Of a stretch of 64,000 nt of DNA, positions 45,131 through 53,562 are shown piece by piece. Source of the stretch: Algoriphagus taiwanensis (GTDB lineage: Bacteria > Bacteroidota > Bacteroidia > Cytophagales > Cyclobacteriaceae); the NCBI RefSeq assembly GCF_036245645.1, contig NZ_BTPE01000005.1, positions 1 through 64,000 of the forward strand. The letters run 5' to 3'. Both the position numbers and the translations under genes were made by a program. Each line of letters begins with the position of its first letter. Positions within the stretch are counted from its first letter, which is position 1. The notes below the pieces were generated by a model. The model did not search any database. It was not told where the DNA came from and saw only the letters and a program-made list of their open reading frames with translations.

Positions 45131-45274
45131 ATGGGTGTAACTACTCTTAAAAGAAAATTGAGAAGAAAAAGACAGAGCCAGAATGCTCGCGTGATCAAAA
45201 TCAAGCAGTTGAGTGCGAAGCCTGTGATCAAAAACGTGGACATCGAAGAGCTTAAGGCTTCTTTCTCCAAGTAA
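45131..45274 (+). CDS. 47-residue highly basic protein, possibly ribosome-associated
   Basis: ATG 45131 to TAA 45272-45274 encodes 47 residues starting MGVTTLKRKLRRKRQSQNAR and ending KNVDIEELKASFSK. Half of residues 7-25 are Lys or Arg. It has its own -7 box and a strong terminator, codons are those of a well-expressed gene, and it sits alone, all signs of a real gene. Size, charge and an N-terminal RRKR block suggest RNA or ribosome binding; I cannot name a family with confidence. It was below common ORF length limits and would be missed by simple annotation. Confidence 0.75.
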   Translation: MGVTTLKRKLRRKRQSQNARVIKIKQLSAKPVIKNVDIEELKASFSK

Positions 45275-45295
45275 TTTCTTCCTCTGAGAAGACAA

Positions 45296-45321
45296 AAAGC
45301 GGCCCTAAAGCCGCTTTTTTT
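45296..45321. terminator. Rho-independent terminator
   Basis: AAAGCGGC (45296-45303) pairs with GCCGCTTT (45310-45317) around a six-base loop and is followed by T-rich sequence. It closes the 47-residue gene and, with its A-run, also suits the convergent phosphodiesterase gene. Confidence 0.85.
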
Positions 45322-45324
45322 ATT

Positions 45325-45831
45325 TTAAACTCTCCCCCTTTTTCCCAACTCCACCACTTTTAGATTGGTGATTTTTCCATTGTCTAGGTCAAAAAGCAGC
45401 ATAGTTCTCATCTGATGAAATCCCTGCTGTCCTATGGCTCCCGGGTTCATGTAGAGGCAACTGAGCTCCCGGTCAAATTCCACTTTGCAAATATGGGAAT
45501 GCCCGCAGATGAATACTTGGGCTTGGGACTCCCTGATTCTGCTTTTCACTCCTTTTGCATACCGAGGCGGCTTCCCTCCTATATGCGTCATCAGTACTTT
45601 GACTCCCTCAAGGGTAAATTTATTCCACTCCGGAAAGCGCTCCTGTACCTCCTGATCGTCAATATTTCCAAAAACTCCCCTGACAGGAATTCCTTTGGGA
45701 AGGCTTTCAATCACCTGAAGATCTCCTACGTCTCCTGCATGCCATATTTCATCTACGCCTTGCAAATATTCCAGCGTTTTGTGATCAATGTAACTGTGGG
45801 AGTCAGAAATCAAACCGATCTTTTGGGGCAT
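45325..45831 (-). CDS. YfcE/MJ0936-type metallophosphoesterase
   Basis: 168 residues from ATG 45831 (MPQKIGLISDSH); the longer frame adds non-conserved sequence. Motifs of the calcineurin-like fold: ISDSHSYID, IWHAGDVGD, GVFGNID (GNxD), VLMTHIGG and FICGHSHICKVE (GHSH). It is a manganese phosphodiesterase with a cytosolic role; physiological substrate unknown. Convergent with the basic-protein gene, sharing its terminator. Confidence 0.9.
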   Translation of the reverse strand: MPQKIGLISDSHSYIDHKTLEYLQGVDEIWHAGDVGDLQVIESLPKGIPVRGVFGNIDDQEVQERFPEWNKFTLEGVKVLMTHIGGKPPRYAKGVKSRIRESQAQVFICGHSHICKVEFDRELSCLYMNPGAIGQQGFHQMRTMLLFDLDNGKITNLKVVELGKRGRV

Positions 45832-45983
45832 TTTGAGTAAATTTAGAATCAATTCTAAATCAAATTGACCAGATAACCATAGGCTAAAGTCCAAAATGAA
45901 TTTCAATTGACACTGATAATTCAGCCCAAAAAAGTTAAAATCAAAATCTCATTCGTTAAACTCAATTCCAAGACAAAAAAACC

Positions 45984-46382
45984 ATGAAAACCAAGCTGCT
46001 CCTCATCCCATTTGCTGTATTGCTTTTTGTTTTTTCCGCTTCGGCACAGGAAGCCCTACAGGATTCCATTCAGGTCATTTCCATAGAAAAATTCGAAAAA
46101 ATGTCCACAAAAAAGAAGGCCAGAATTCTCGATGTCCGTACTCCTGAGGAAGTTTCGGAAGGACATCTCACCGGCGCATTAAACATCAATTATCTCGGGG
46201 AAACCTTCGCTGAAGAGATTGAAAAACTCGACAAAAAGAAAACTTATCTCCTGTATTGCCGTTCGGGAAGCCGTACCCGAAAAGCTGCCGACCTCATGCA
46301 GGATGCAGGATTCAAACATGTGTACATGCTCGAGGGCGGAATTACCGCCTGGAAAGAAGCTGGCAAACCCATTGAAAAATGA
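45984..46382 (+). CDS. Periplasmic rhodanese-domain protein
   Basis: A 132-residue protein with a signal peptide (residues 1-21, ...FSASAQ) and one rhodanese domain: ILDVRTPEEVSEGHLTGALN, the active loop LLYCRSGSRTRKAADLM with catalytic Cys about 96, and VYMLEGGITAWKEAGKP. It probably moves sulfane sulfur or handles thiols in the periplasm. The stop overlaps the next ATG (46379-46382), so it is translationally coupled to the aldehyde dehydrogenase gene, a pairing without an obvious pathway link. Confidence 0.9.
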   Translation: MKTKLLLIPFAVLLFVFSASAQEALQDSIQVISIEKFEKMSTKKKARILDVRTPEEVSEGHLTGALNINYLGETFAEEIEKLDKKKTYLLYCRSGSRTRKAADLMQDAGFKHVYMLEGGITAWKEAGKPIEK

Positions 46383-47749
46383 ATTTGATCCAATCAATTA
46401 ACCCTTTTACCGACCAACTATTAAAGGAATTTGTCCCCCTTAACCTAAAAGAAGCCAAAAAACAGGTAACTCAAGCACAAAACGCTTTCGAGGCTTGGAA
46501 AGAGACCCCCTTGGCACAAAGAGCTGCTTTGATGAAAAAAGCAGGAGAGCAACTCAGAAACCAAAAACAACACTACGCCCGGTTGATTTCCCTGGAAATG
46601 GGAAAAGTAATCAAGGAATCCCTAGCTGAAATAGAAAAATGTGCCTGGGTTTGCGACTACTATGCCGATCATGCGGAGAGCTTCCTTCAGGATGAACCTA
46701 TTTCCCTTCCTGATGACAAGAAGGCAAAAGTGATTTATCAGCCCTTGGGGGTAATTCTTGCTGTGATGCCTTGGAATTTCCCATTCTGGCAGGTATTTCG
46801 ATTTGCAGCCCCTACCCTAATGGCAGGCAATGCAGGACTTCTCAAGCATGCCTCCAATGTCCCCCAATGTGCTTTGGCCATTCAGGAGGTATTCGATAAA
46901 GCCGGTTTTCCGGAGGGACTCTTTCAATCCCTATTGATCAATTCCCAAGTCACCTTAAGCCTAATCCAAGAACCACAAATCCGGGCAGTATCTCTTACAG
47001 GAAGTGAGGGCGCGGGCCGGGCCATTGCTGCAGCAGCAGGAAAAGGACTCAAAAAAACTCTCCTGGAATTGGGTGGAAGTGACCCCTTTGTGGTGTTTGC
47101 AGATGCGGATATCGATCAGGCTGTGGAAACCGCCGTCAAAGCCCGAATGATCAATTTTGGCCAGAGTTGCATTGCGGCCAAGCGGTTTTTGATAGAAAAA
47201 CCGGCATATAAACAGTTTGTGGATAGATTCCAAGAAAGGTTAAGCCAACTCAAGGAAGGGGATCCCTTAGACGAAAATTCAGATTTTGCCTGCATGGCAA
47301 GACCTGATTTAGCCAAGGAGCTATTTGATCAGGTGAAAAAGACAAGACTTCTGGGTGGCAAAATTCCTTTTGGAGGAGAAAAGCCGGAGCAAGGGTCTCC
47401 ATTTTTCAAACCCACTATCATCACCGATATCCCTAAAAATTCCCCTGCGTTTCAGGAGGAGATGTTTGGACCTGTGGCTTCTTTCTTTTCCTTTCAAAGT
47501 GAAGAAGAAGCAGCACAGATCGCCAATGCAACAGATTTTGGACTGGGTTCATCCGTGTGGACCAAGGATTCCGATCGTGCCGAGCGAATGAGCCGGTCCA
47601 TAGAAAGCGGAGCTGTTTTCATCAATTCCATGGTGGCCAGTCATCCTTGGCTTCCCTTTGGAGGAATCAAAAACTCCGGCTATGGTAGAGAATTGAGCCG
47701 TCAGGGCATTCTCGAATTTGTCAATACCAAGACCGTTTATCTGGGGTAA
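46379..47749 (+). CDS. NAD(P)-dependent aldehyde dehydrogenase (succinate-semialdehyde type)
   Basis: A 456-residue aldehyde dehydrogenase close in size and motifs to the Sad/GabD-like short group. PWNFPFWQVFRFAAPTLMAG is the NAD-binding entrance, VSLTGSEGAGRAIAAAAGKG precedes the general base Glu in LLELGGSDPF, and the catalytic Cys lies in NFGQSCIAAKRFLIE. FKPTIITDIPKNSPAFQEEM and PFGGIKNSGYGRELS complete the pattern. It oxidises semialdehydes such as succinate semialdehyde. It overlaps the rhodanese gene by 4 bp. Confidence 0.9.
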   Translation: MNLIQSINPFTDQLLKEFVPLNLKEAKKQVTQAQNAFEAWKETPLAQRAALMKKAGEQLRNQKQHYARLISLEMGKVIKESLAEIEKCAWVCDYYADHAESFLQDEPISLPDDKKAKVIYQPLGVILAVMPWNFPFWQVFRFAAPTLMAGNAGLLKHASNVPQCALAIQEVFDKAGFPEGLFQSLLINSQVTLSLIQEPQIRAVSLTGSEGAGRAIAAAAGKGLKKTLLELGGSDPFVVFADADIDQAVETAVKARMINFGQSCIAAKRFLIEKPAYKQFVDRFQERLSQLKEGDPLDENSDFACMARPDLAKELFDQVKKTRLLGGKIPFGGEKPEQGSPFFKPTIITDIPKNSPAFQEEMFGPVASFFSFQSEEEAAQIANATDFGLGSSVWTKDSDRAERMSRSIESGAVFINSMVASHPWLPFGGIKNSGYGRELSRQGILEFVNTKTVYLG

Positions 47750-47834
47750 AATCCTCCTGGACAAAGAATCGGGCAACTTTTGCAAATGCCCGATTCCTTC
47801 CTATTTTTACGAGCCAAAATTTTGTCTTTAAATC

Positions 47835-48815
47835 ATGAGAGAAATACAATTCAGGGAAGCTTTGAGAGAGGCGATGTCCGAAGAAATGAGACGTGATAAG
47901 AACGTTTTTTTAATGGGTGAAGAGGTGGCCGAGTACAACGGCGCCTACAAAGTATCCCAAGGAATGCTCGATGAATTCGGACCTGACCGCGTTTATGATA
48001 CCCCAATCTCCGAATTGGGCTTTGCAGGATTGGGAGTAGGTGCTGCGATGAACGGCCTCAAGCCTATCATCGAGTTCATGACTTTCAATTTCTCTCTGGT
48101 AGCTATAGATCAGATCATCAACTCTGCTGCTAAGATGTATTCCATGTCGGGTGGAGCCTATTCAGTACCTGTGGTTTTCCGAGGTCCTACGGGAAATGCC
48201 GGACAGCTTGGCGCTACTCACTCTTCCAATTTTGAAAATTGGTTTGCCAATACACCTGGCCTTAAAGTGATTGTGCCCTCCAATCCTTACGATGCAAAAG
48301 GTCTGCTCAAAGCTGCAATCCGTGACCCAGATCCAGTGATTTTCATGGAATCCGAATTGATGTATTCTGACAAGGGGGAGGTTCCAGAATCAGAATATCT
48401 TCTTCCTATCGGCGTGGCGGATGTGAAGAGAAAAGGAAAGGATGTCACCTTGATTTCCTTTGGAAAAATGATGAAAGTAGCGCTTGAGGCTGCCGAGGAA
48501 ATGGCTAAAGAAGGTATTGAGTGCGATGTGATCGACTTGAGAACAGTTCGTCCAATCGACTATGCCACTTGCGTAGAGTCTTTGAAAAAGACAAACAGAG
48601 CAGTAATTGTGGAAGAGGCCAATCCTATTGCGGCTATTTCTTCAGAATTGACTTATCACTTCCAGCGACATGCTTTTGATTATTTGGATGCGCCGGTGAT
48701 TCGAGTAAACTCTATGGACATTCCACTGAGCTACTCTCCAACCTATATCGACGCTACTCTTCCCAATGTGAAGAGAACTGTAGATGCGATCAATAAGGTA
48801 CTTTATAGATCCTAA
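47835..48815 (+). CDS. pdhB: Pyruvate dehydrogenase E1 component subunit beta
   Basis: A 326-residue E1-beta protein of the pyruvate dehydrogenase complex. It starts REIQFREALREAMSEEMRRD, then VFLMGEEVAEYNGAYKVSQG with the TPP-activating Glu, TPISELGFAGLGVGAAMNGL, VVFRGPTGNAGQLGATHSSN, the C-terminal transketolase domain with TLISFGKMMKVALEAAEEM, and VIVEEANPIAAISSEL. It works with an E1-alpha encoded elsewhere. The gene is monocistronic with a strong terminator 6 bp after the stop, as often in Cytophagales. Confidence 0.95.
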   Translation: MREIQFREALREAMSEEMRRDKNVFLMGEEVAEYNGAYKVSQGMLDEFGPDRVYDTPISELGFAGLGVGAAMNGLKPIIEFMTFNFSLVAIDQIINSAAKMYSMSGGAYSVPVVFRGPTGNAGQLGATHSSNFENWFANTPGLKVIVPSNPYDAKGLLKAAIRDPDPVIFMESELMYSDKGEVPESEYLLPIGVADVKRKGKDVTLISFGKMMKVALEAAEEMAKEGIECDVIDLRTVRPIDYATCVESLKKTNRAVIVEEANPIAAISSELTYHFQRHAFDYLDAPVIRVNSMDIPLSYSPTYIDATLPNVKRTVDAINKVLYRS

Positions 48816-48820
48816 TAGAG

Positions 48821-48848
48821 AAAAAGCCCGGTTTTATCCGGGCTTTTT
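48821..48848. terminator. Rho-independent terminator after pdhB
   Basis: AAAAAGCCCGG (48821-48831) pairs perfectly with CCGGGCTTTTT (48838-48848) around TTTTAT. A-run before and T-run after make it bidirectional. Confidence 0.9.
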
Positions 48849-48910
48849 CATTTTTCCTTTTTCAATTCAATAAACTGAGTTCGATCTATCAGACTACCCA
48901 AGCCTTCGTT

Positions 48911-49243
48911 TTATTTGCTGGCAGTTTTGTTTTCCAAAAGCGGGGAAAAATCTACCTTCTGTCCTACCTCGTACTTCCCTTTGTGATCTAACTTCCAAGT
49001 TGGTCGAGCATTGATATTTCCGGGATTGATAGGGATAATTTTATAACCTACCATACCATTGAATTTCTCTTCATTGGGCTCATAAATCTCAGAAACCACC
49101 CAGATGGTTGGTTCTTGCGGAATGATCAGTTTCTTTTCTGGAGAACAGGAAAAAATTAGGAAGGAAAAGAAGATCAGGGCAAATAGCTGAAAGAGAAAAA
49201 CAAAAGAATCATTCAATTTTTTGAATTTGACAGATGAATTCAT
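48911..49243 (-). CDS. Small lipoprotein, unknown function
   Basis: A 110-residue protein. The N-terminal charged stretch leads into LFALIFFSFLIFSCSPEKKL, a lipoprotein signal with Cys about 33. The mature part is beta-rich (WVVSEIYEPNEEKFNGMVGY, KGKYEVGQKVDFSPLLENKT) and recalls OB-like or DUF-type envelope lipoproteins. No family recognised. Monocistronic. Confidence 0.65.
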   Translation of the reverse strand: MNSSVKFKKLNDSFVFLFQLFALIFFSFLIFSCSPEKKLIIPQEPTIWVVSEIYEPNEEKFNGMVGYKIIPINPGNINARPTWKLDHKGKYEVGQKVDFSPLLENKTASK

Positions 49244-49702
49244 TTGTGATTTTGTTCTCGGGTTTAAAGATTAGGACTTCACTTGCCATTTCGAAGATTT
49301 TTCGAAAATGGATAGGGGTGATTATTTTTTTGGACTTCCTATCCTAAGCTTACCAATTTTCATACCATCAATTCAGACTTGCTTTAAAATTGGATGATAA
49401 AAAGAAAAAATGGGGGCAAAATGAGATGAATGAAAGAATGGTATGGAGATTCGTACTCAAATAATCAGTCTAAAATAAACCTGTGTGCTTCTTTTTGGAT
49501 AGAATAAAAAAACCAGGCCTAAAAAGCCTGGCATTTTTGTTACCCAATCTATCTATCAATTGTGGGAAAAACCGGAATGGTGAGTTCCGGACTTTAATGA
49601 GGTAGTTATATCTAGCTGGAAAGGAAGAAAGTTCCTTTTGGAATAGCTTTTGGGTTTACTAAGTCCCCTCCCTTGAGTTAAGAGGGGACTCATAATCTCG
49701 AT
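49244..49702 (-). terminator. 459-bp spacer with terminator of the TonB-receptor gene
   Basis: No gene is visible. CCAGGC (49513-49518) pairs with GCCTGG (49526-49531) around a seven-base loop; on the minus strand it is followed by a T-run (complement of A7 at 49506-49512). It is 172 bp past the stop of the receptor gene, so the transcript probably has a long 3' region. The rest is AT-rich. Confidence 0.65.
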
Positions 49703-52222
49703 TTATCTGTTTCTTACGGGAGCACCACCTCCATTTTCCATTCCTCCATCTCCTCCTCCGTCTTTGAGGTCATCGTTGTTGATGGACTTTCTTCTTCTAG
49801 GTCTTTGATCCATGCTGAGCTTTCCGATTCTGTAGTTGAAGTTGATTTTGAAGTTCAGATTTCGGATCGCATTGGTGCTGTTTTGGATGATGGTAGGCGT
49901 GATGATTTCGTTGCGGAAGACAAACTCCTTCGCAAGGAAGTTTTCAGCACCAAATCCGATCGAACCCCTTTTCTCATTAAACTGCTTGTTGAAGCTCAAT
50001 CCATACACAGCAAAACCTCCTGAGGTACCCTGTAGCTCCACTCTTCTGCCTCTGGCAAAGGAAAACAGCTGCACCTGCCAGTTTTTAGGCAAAGTATAGT
50101 TACCAAACAACCTTCCGGAGATCACGAAGCCTTCGTTTTGCGCAGCAAACTGAGGGTCAGTCAGCCCATTATCCAGCATCGCATAGTACAAGTCCCCCCC
50201 CCCATTCAAGGAAAGCTTGTTACTGATATTGATGTTGAAGAAGATGTTGGTACCTACTGCTTGTTCCTGACCTACGTTTTCGTAAGTAGTGAAGATGATG
50301 CCGTCGTTTTGAGTAGTTCGGATTGGTTGGATAGAACCTGTGGTATTTCTAAAGAACCCGGTGAAATTGATCGTTGTGTTCTTGATGAAGGTGCTGTAGC
50401 CCAATTCGTAATTATCGGTCAATTCCGGCTCCAACTCAGGATTACCTTGAGTGATCAGCTGTGGGTTGACCGCTTCAATGTTCGGGTTAAGGAAGCGGAG
50501 AGAAGGTCTCTGAATTCTTCTGTTGTAGGCAGCCTTGATCATGTTTCCGTTTTTCAGCTTTCGGCTGGCATTGATACTTGGGACAAGGGTACCATAGGAA
50601 GGAATTTCCGCTTCAAACTCCGTTTTGAAATCAGCATCGATCATCGTGTATTCGTATCGGAGACCTGTTTTCAAGGTGTAGTTTTTCAACAGAGGGAAGG
50701 TGTAGGACAAGTATCCCGCAGTTACATTCTGATCATAGCTGAATTCATTGCTCAGACTTGGATCTTCCAATTGAACAAACTCTCCCTCAGCACCTTGAGC
50801 TGCGAAGTAGGAGAAGTCTGAATAGGCTTTTCTCAGAATATTCTTTGCTCCATATTCCAAGATTTGATTTCCCTTTTGATCCAAAGGAGTCACATAATCG
50901 ATTTGAACCGTAAACTCCTCGTTTTTGCTTGGGTTGATGTTCCTCAATCGGGACAACACATCGATTTGGTTTTCCTCAAAAAGAGTATTGGTGAAGGAGT
51001 TTTCTCTATCGTTTACAGAGTAAAGGGTCAAAAAGCTCAATTCTCTGCCTTTTTTCTCGTAAGTTCTAGTGTAGTTCAAGCTGACATCTACAGAATTGGA
51101 GTTGTCTAGTGAATTGGTAGCTCTCAATTGCTCTCCTCTGAGTACATCATCCAGAAAATTCTGAGTTAGGAAGTCGTTTTGCCAGTTTTTGGAATTTCTA
51201 ACACCGAAATTGACTGAACCTGTGATGAAGTTATACTGGTCGATTTCATAGTCCACCCCGAAATTGTAGCGACCAAAAAGGTCTCTTCGCTCTGTTTCGG
51301 CTGATTGAAGTGTCTTGGAAACAGTCCCATCCGCATTGTTGGTGATTTGCTGATTGTCAAAACCACCAAGGATATTGTATCCGGATCTACCGAAGCCTCC
51401 TAGGGAAAAGCCAAACTTTCCAGTTCTCGCACTACCCTGCAGCCCCAAGTTAGATCCTCTCAAACCGAAGCCTGAGTTGATATTAAGGGTAAGCCCCTGC
51501 AGATTGTTCTTTTTGGTCACGATATTGATGACGCCGGAGGTACCTTCCGCATCAAATCGAGCCGAAGGTGAAGTGATTACCTCAACGGCTTTGATTTCGT
51601 CTGCAGGAATCTGACGAAGCGCATCAGAGATGGATGAAGCCGCGATGGCAGAAGGTCTGTTGTCGATCAGAACCAGAATGTTAGAGCTTCCTCTCATGGA
51701 TACATTTCCGTCCAGATCCACTGAAAGCATGGGAACTCTTCGAAGTACATCCGTGGCATCACCACCTGCAGTGGTTTTGTCGTTCTCAGCTTTATAGATA
51801 GTCCTGTCTACTCTTTCTTCGATCAATTCCCGCTGACCTTGTACCGTCACTTCTTCCAAAGCAACCCCTTCGTCACTCATTCCGATTTCTCCCAAGTTGA
51901 TTTCTGTTTCCAATGAGTTGATGTTTACCACCCTTTTGACAGTCTCGTATCCCAAGAAAGTCACTTGAAGCTCGTATTCTCCCAATTCATATCCGGTAAT
52001 ATAAAATACACCATCTCCATCAGCTACAGCACCCGAAGTACTGACGTCTGTTCCGAGTTTATATAGTGCGGCTGTGGCATAGCCTACGGGTTCGCCGGAT
52101 TTGAGGTCTTTTGCCACCCCGATAATTCTTCCGGAAGTTTTCTTTTCCGGATTGTCTTGAGCCTGAGCGAAGCTCGCTCCCAAGATCAAAAATGCAAGTA
52201 CTAGATTGAGTAGTTTATTCAT
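49703..52222 (-). CDS. TonB-dependent-receptor-like outer-membrane beta-barrel protein
   Basis: 839 residues from ATG 52222, where the signal peptide MNKLLNLVLAFLILGASFAQ starts. Domains: CarboxypepD_reg-like (GRIIGVAKDLKSGEPVGYAT), plug (ATDVLRRVPMLSVDLDGNVS, DNRPSAIAASSISDALRQIP, SARFDAEGTSGVINIVTKKN), then a long barrel, ending in a Gly/Asp-rich disordered tail (DDLKDGGGDGGMENGGGAPV) rather than the usual Phe. It belongs to the outer membrane beta-barrel family without SusD partner. The coding strand holds a run of ten G at 50194-50203 in LNGGGDLYY, a possible slippage site. Divergent from a LytS/LytTR pair at 52480, its likely regulator. Confidence 0.9.
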   Translation of the reverse strand: MNKLLNLVLAFLILGASFAQAQDNPEKKTSGRIIGVAKDLKSGEPVGYATAALYKLGTDVSTSGAVADGDGVFYITGYELGEYELQVTFLGYETVKRVVNINSLETEINLGEIGMSDEGVALEEVTVQGQRELIEERVDRTIYKAENDKTTAGGDATDVLRRVPMLSVDLDGNVSMRGSSNILVLIDNRPSAIAASSISDALRQIPADEIKAVEVITSPSARFDAEGTSGVINIVTKKNNLQGLTLNINSGFGLRGSNLGLQGSARTGKFGFSLGGFGRSGYNILGGFDNQQITNNADGTVSKTLQSAETERRDLFGRYNFGVDYEIDQYNFITGSVNFGVRNSKNWQNDFLTQNFLDDVLRGEQLRATNSLDNSNSVDVSLNYTRTYEKKGRELSFLTLYSVNDRENSFTNTLFEENQIDVLSRLRNINPSKNEEFTVQIDYVTPLDQKGNQILEYGAKNILRKAYSDFSYFAAQGAEGEFVQLEDPSLSNEFSYDQNVTAGYLSYTFPLLKNYTLKTGLRYEYTMIDADFKTEFEAEIPSYGTLVPSINASRKLKNGNMIKAAYNRRIQRPSLRFLNPNIEAVNPQLITQGNPELEPELTDNYELGYSTFIKNTTINFTGFFRNTTGSIQPIRTTQNDGIIFTTYENVGQEQAVGTNIFFNINISNKLSLNGGGDLYYAMLDNGLTDPQFAAQNEGFVISGRLFGNYTLPKNWQVQLFSFARGRRVELQGTSGGFAVYGLSFNKQFNEKRGSIGFGAENFLAKEFVFRNEIITPTIIQNSTNAIRNLNFKINFNYRIGKLSMDQRPRRRKSINNDDLKDGGGDGGMENGGGAPVRNR
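50194..50203 (-). repeat. G10 homopolymer inside the receptor coding sequence
   Basis: Ten C on the plus strand, read as AAT GGG GGG GGG GAC (Asn-Gly-Gly-Gly-Asp) in the receptor gene. In-frame as given. Loss or gain of one G would truncate the barrel in its last quarter, so it is a candidate phase-variation tract. Confidence 0.7.
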
Positions 52223-52479
52223 GGTTTTGTTTTCAAACAAGGTATTCGCCTATTAGTACCCCAAAGTTGAGGGCAATGTTCAGGCTCAAAAAATGTAATA
52301 GACCGCCCTGCACCTTTTATCGACAAACCCAATCTAAAAGGGGATGAATCCCCGGATTACACGAATAGCAGGCTTAATCCCAAGAAAAGGGAGTTTCATG
52401 GGAATAATACTTGGTTTCGTAGATTTGATTTGAGGGTGAAATAGAAATTGCCTTAGTTTGGATACTGAAAATCAACCGA

Positions 52480-53562
52480 ATGCCAAATCTGATCCCCAAT
52501 AAGAACCTTTCTCTTTTGGTCCACCTCTTAGGCTGGGTCATGTTAGTCGTGGTGCTTTTATTGCTTTCCCCGCTTTCCTGGAGAATGGGAGAGATCGAGC
52601 TGCCCTATCAGTTTTGGATGAAGCAAGTCTTCCTTGTTGGGATATTGATTACGATTTTTTACTCCAACTCCTCCATATTAGTCCCAAAGATCCTTCTCAA
52701 GGGCAAAAATTACCTTTACTTGTTAATGGTCCTCTTGGGGGCTGTATTGTTTTATGGGCTAATCGTTTACTTCGAGCAGTTCATCGGTTATGGCAAAGCC
52801 ATGCACATGCTCTTTAATCCTGACAAGCCTTATGATCCTTCCAAAAGATGGCTTCCGGGAGATGTTTTCCAGCTACTGCTCTTTGTGATCTCAATAGGCT
52901 TGAGTACTTCTGTGGCCTTGGTGACCAAATACCAAAAAGATGAAACCCTGAGAAGAGAAATGGACCGGCAGCGGATCAATACCGAACTCTCCTACCTCAA
53001 GGCACAGATCAATCCGCACTTTTTCTTCAATACGCTGAATAACATCTATGCACTGACCAATCTGGAGGTGAGCAAAGCTCAGGAAGCCTTGCTCAAGCTT
53101 TCACGAATGATGCGGTATGTGCTATATGAAAACCAAAAAAATGAAACCCTACTGTCCAAAGAGCTGAATTTTATACAGGATTACATTGAGCTGATGAAAA
53201 TGAGGCTCTCCTCCAAAGTCAAGCTGAATATCCAAATCGATGAACCCAAAGACGATCTGATCATCGCTCCCATGCTGCTGCTTCCTTTTCTGGAAAACTG
53301 CTTCAAGCACGGCATCAGCTCCCAAAAGGAAAGCGAGATCATCGTAAAAGTGGAAATCATGGGAAAAACCCTCTTTTTCGAAACCCGAAATCATATCTTT
53401 CCTGTCAATCCTGATAGTCCCGAGGCCCATGAAAACGGAATCGGGCTGACCAATACCCAACGTAGGCTAAGCTTGATCTATCCCGAAAAACACCGCCTGA
53501 AATTTGGCAAAGACGAGGCAAAACAGGAGTATTGGGTAAATCTGACCATTGATTTGTCATGA
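52480..53562 (+). CDS. LytS-type sensor histidine kinase
   Basis: A 360-residue membrane kinase with four spans in residues 12-150. A linker helix follows, then the His_kinase domain: QINPHFFFNTLNNIYALTNL with the phospho-acceptor His in NPHFFFN (about 178), and a C-terminal ATPase with LLPFLENCFKHGI (N box) and NGIGLTNTQRRLSLIYP (G box). It phosphorylates the LytTR regulator downstream, with which it overlaps by 4 bp. The stimulus is unknown; the membrane part has no recognisable sensor domain. Divergent from the TonB-receptor-like gene. Confidence 0.92.
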   Translation: MPNLIPNKNLSLLVHLLGWVMLVVVLLLLSPLSWRMGEIELPYQFWMKQVFLVGILITIFYSNSSILVPKILLKGKNYLYLLMVLLGAVLFYGLIVYFEQFIGYGKAMHMLFNPDKPYDPSKRWLPGDVFQLLLFVISIGLSTSVALVTKYQKDETLRREMDRQRINTELSYLKAQINPHFFFNTLNNIYALTNLEVSKAQEALLKLSRMMRYVLYENQKNETLLSKELNFIQDYIELMKMRLSSKVKLNIQIDEPKDDLIIAPMLLLPFLENCFKHGISSQKESEIIVKVEIMGKTLFFETRNHIFPVNPDSPEAHENGIGLTNTQRRLSLIYPEKHRLKFGKDEAKQEYWVNLTIDLS

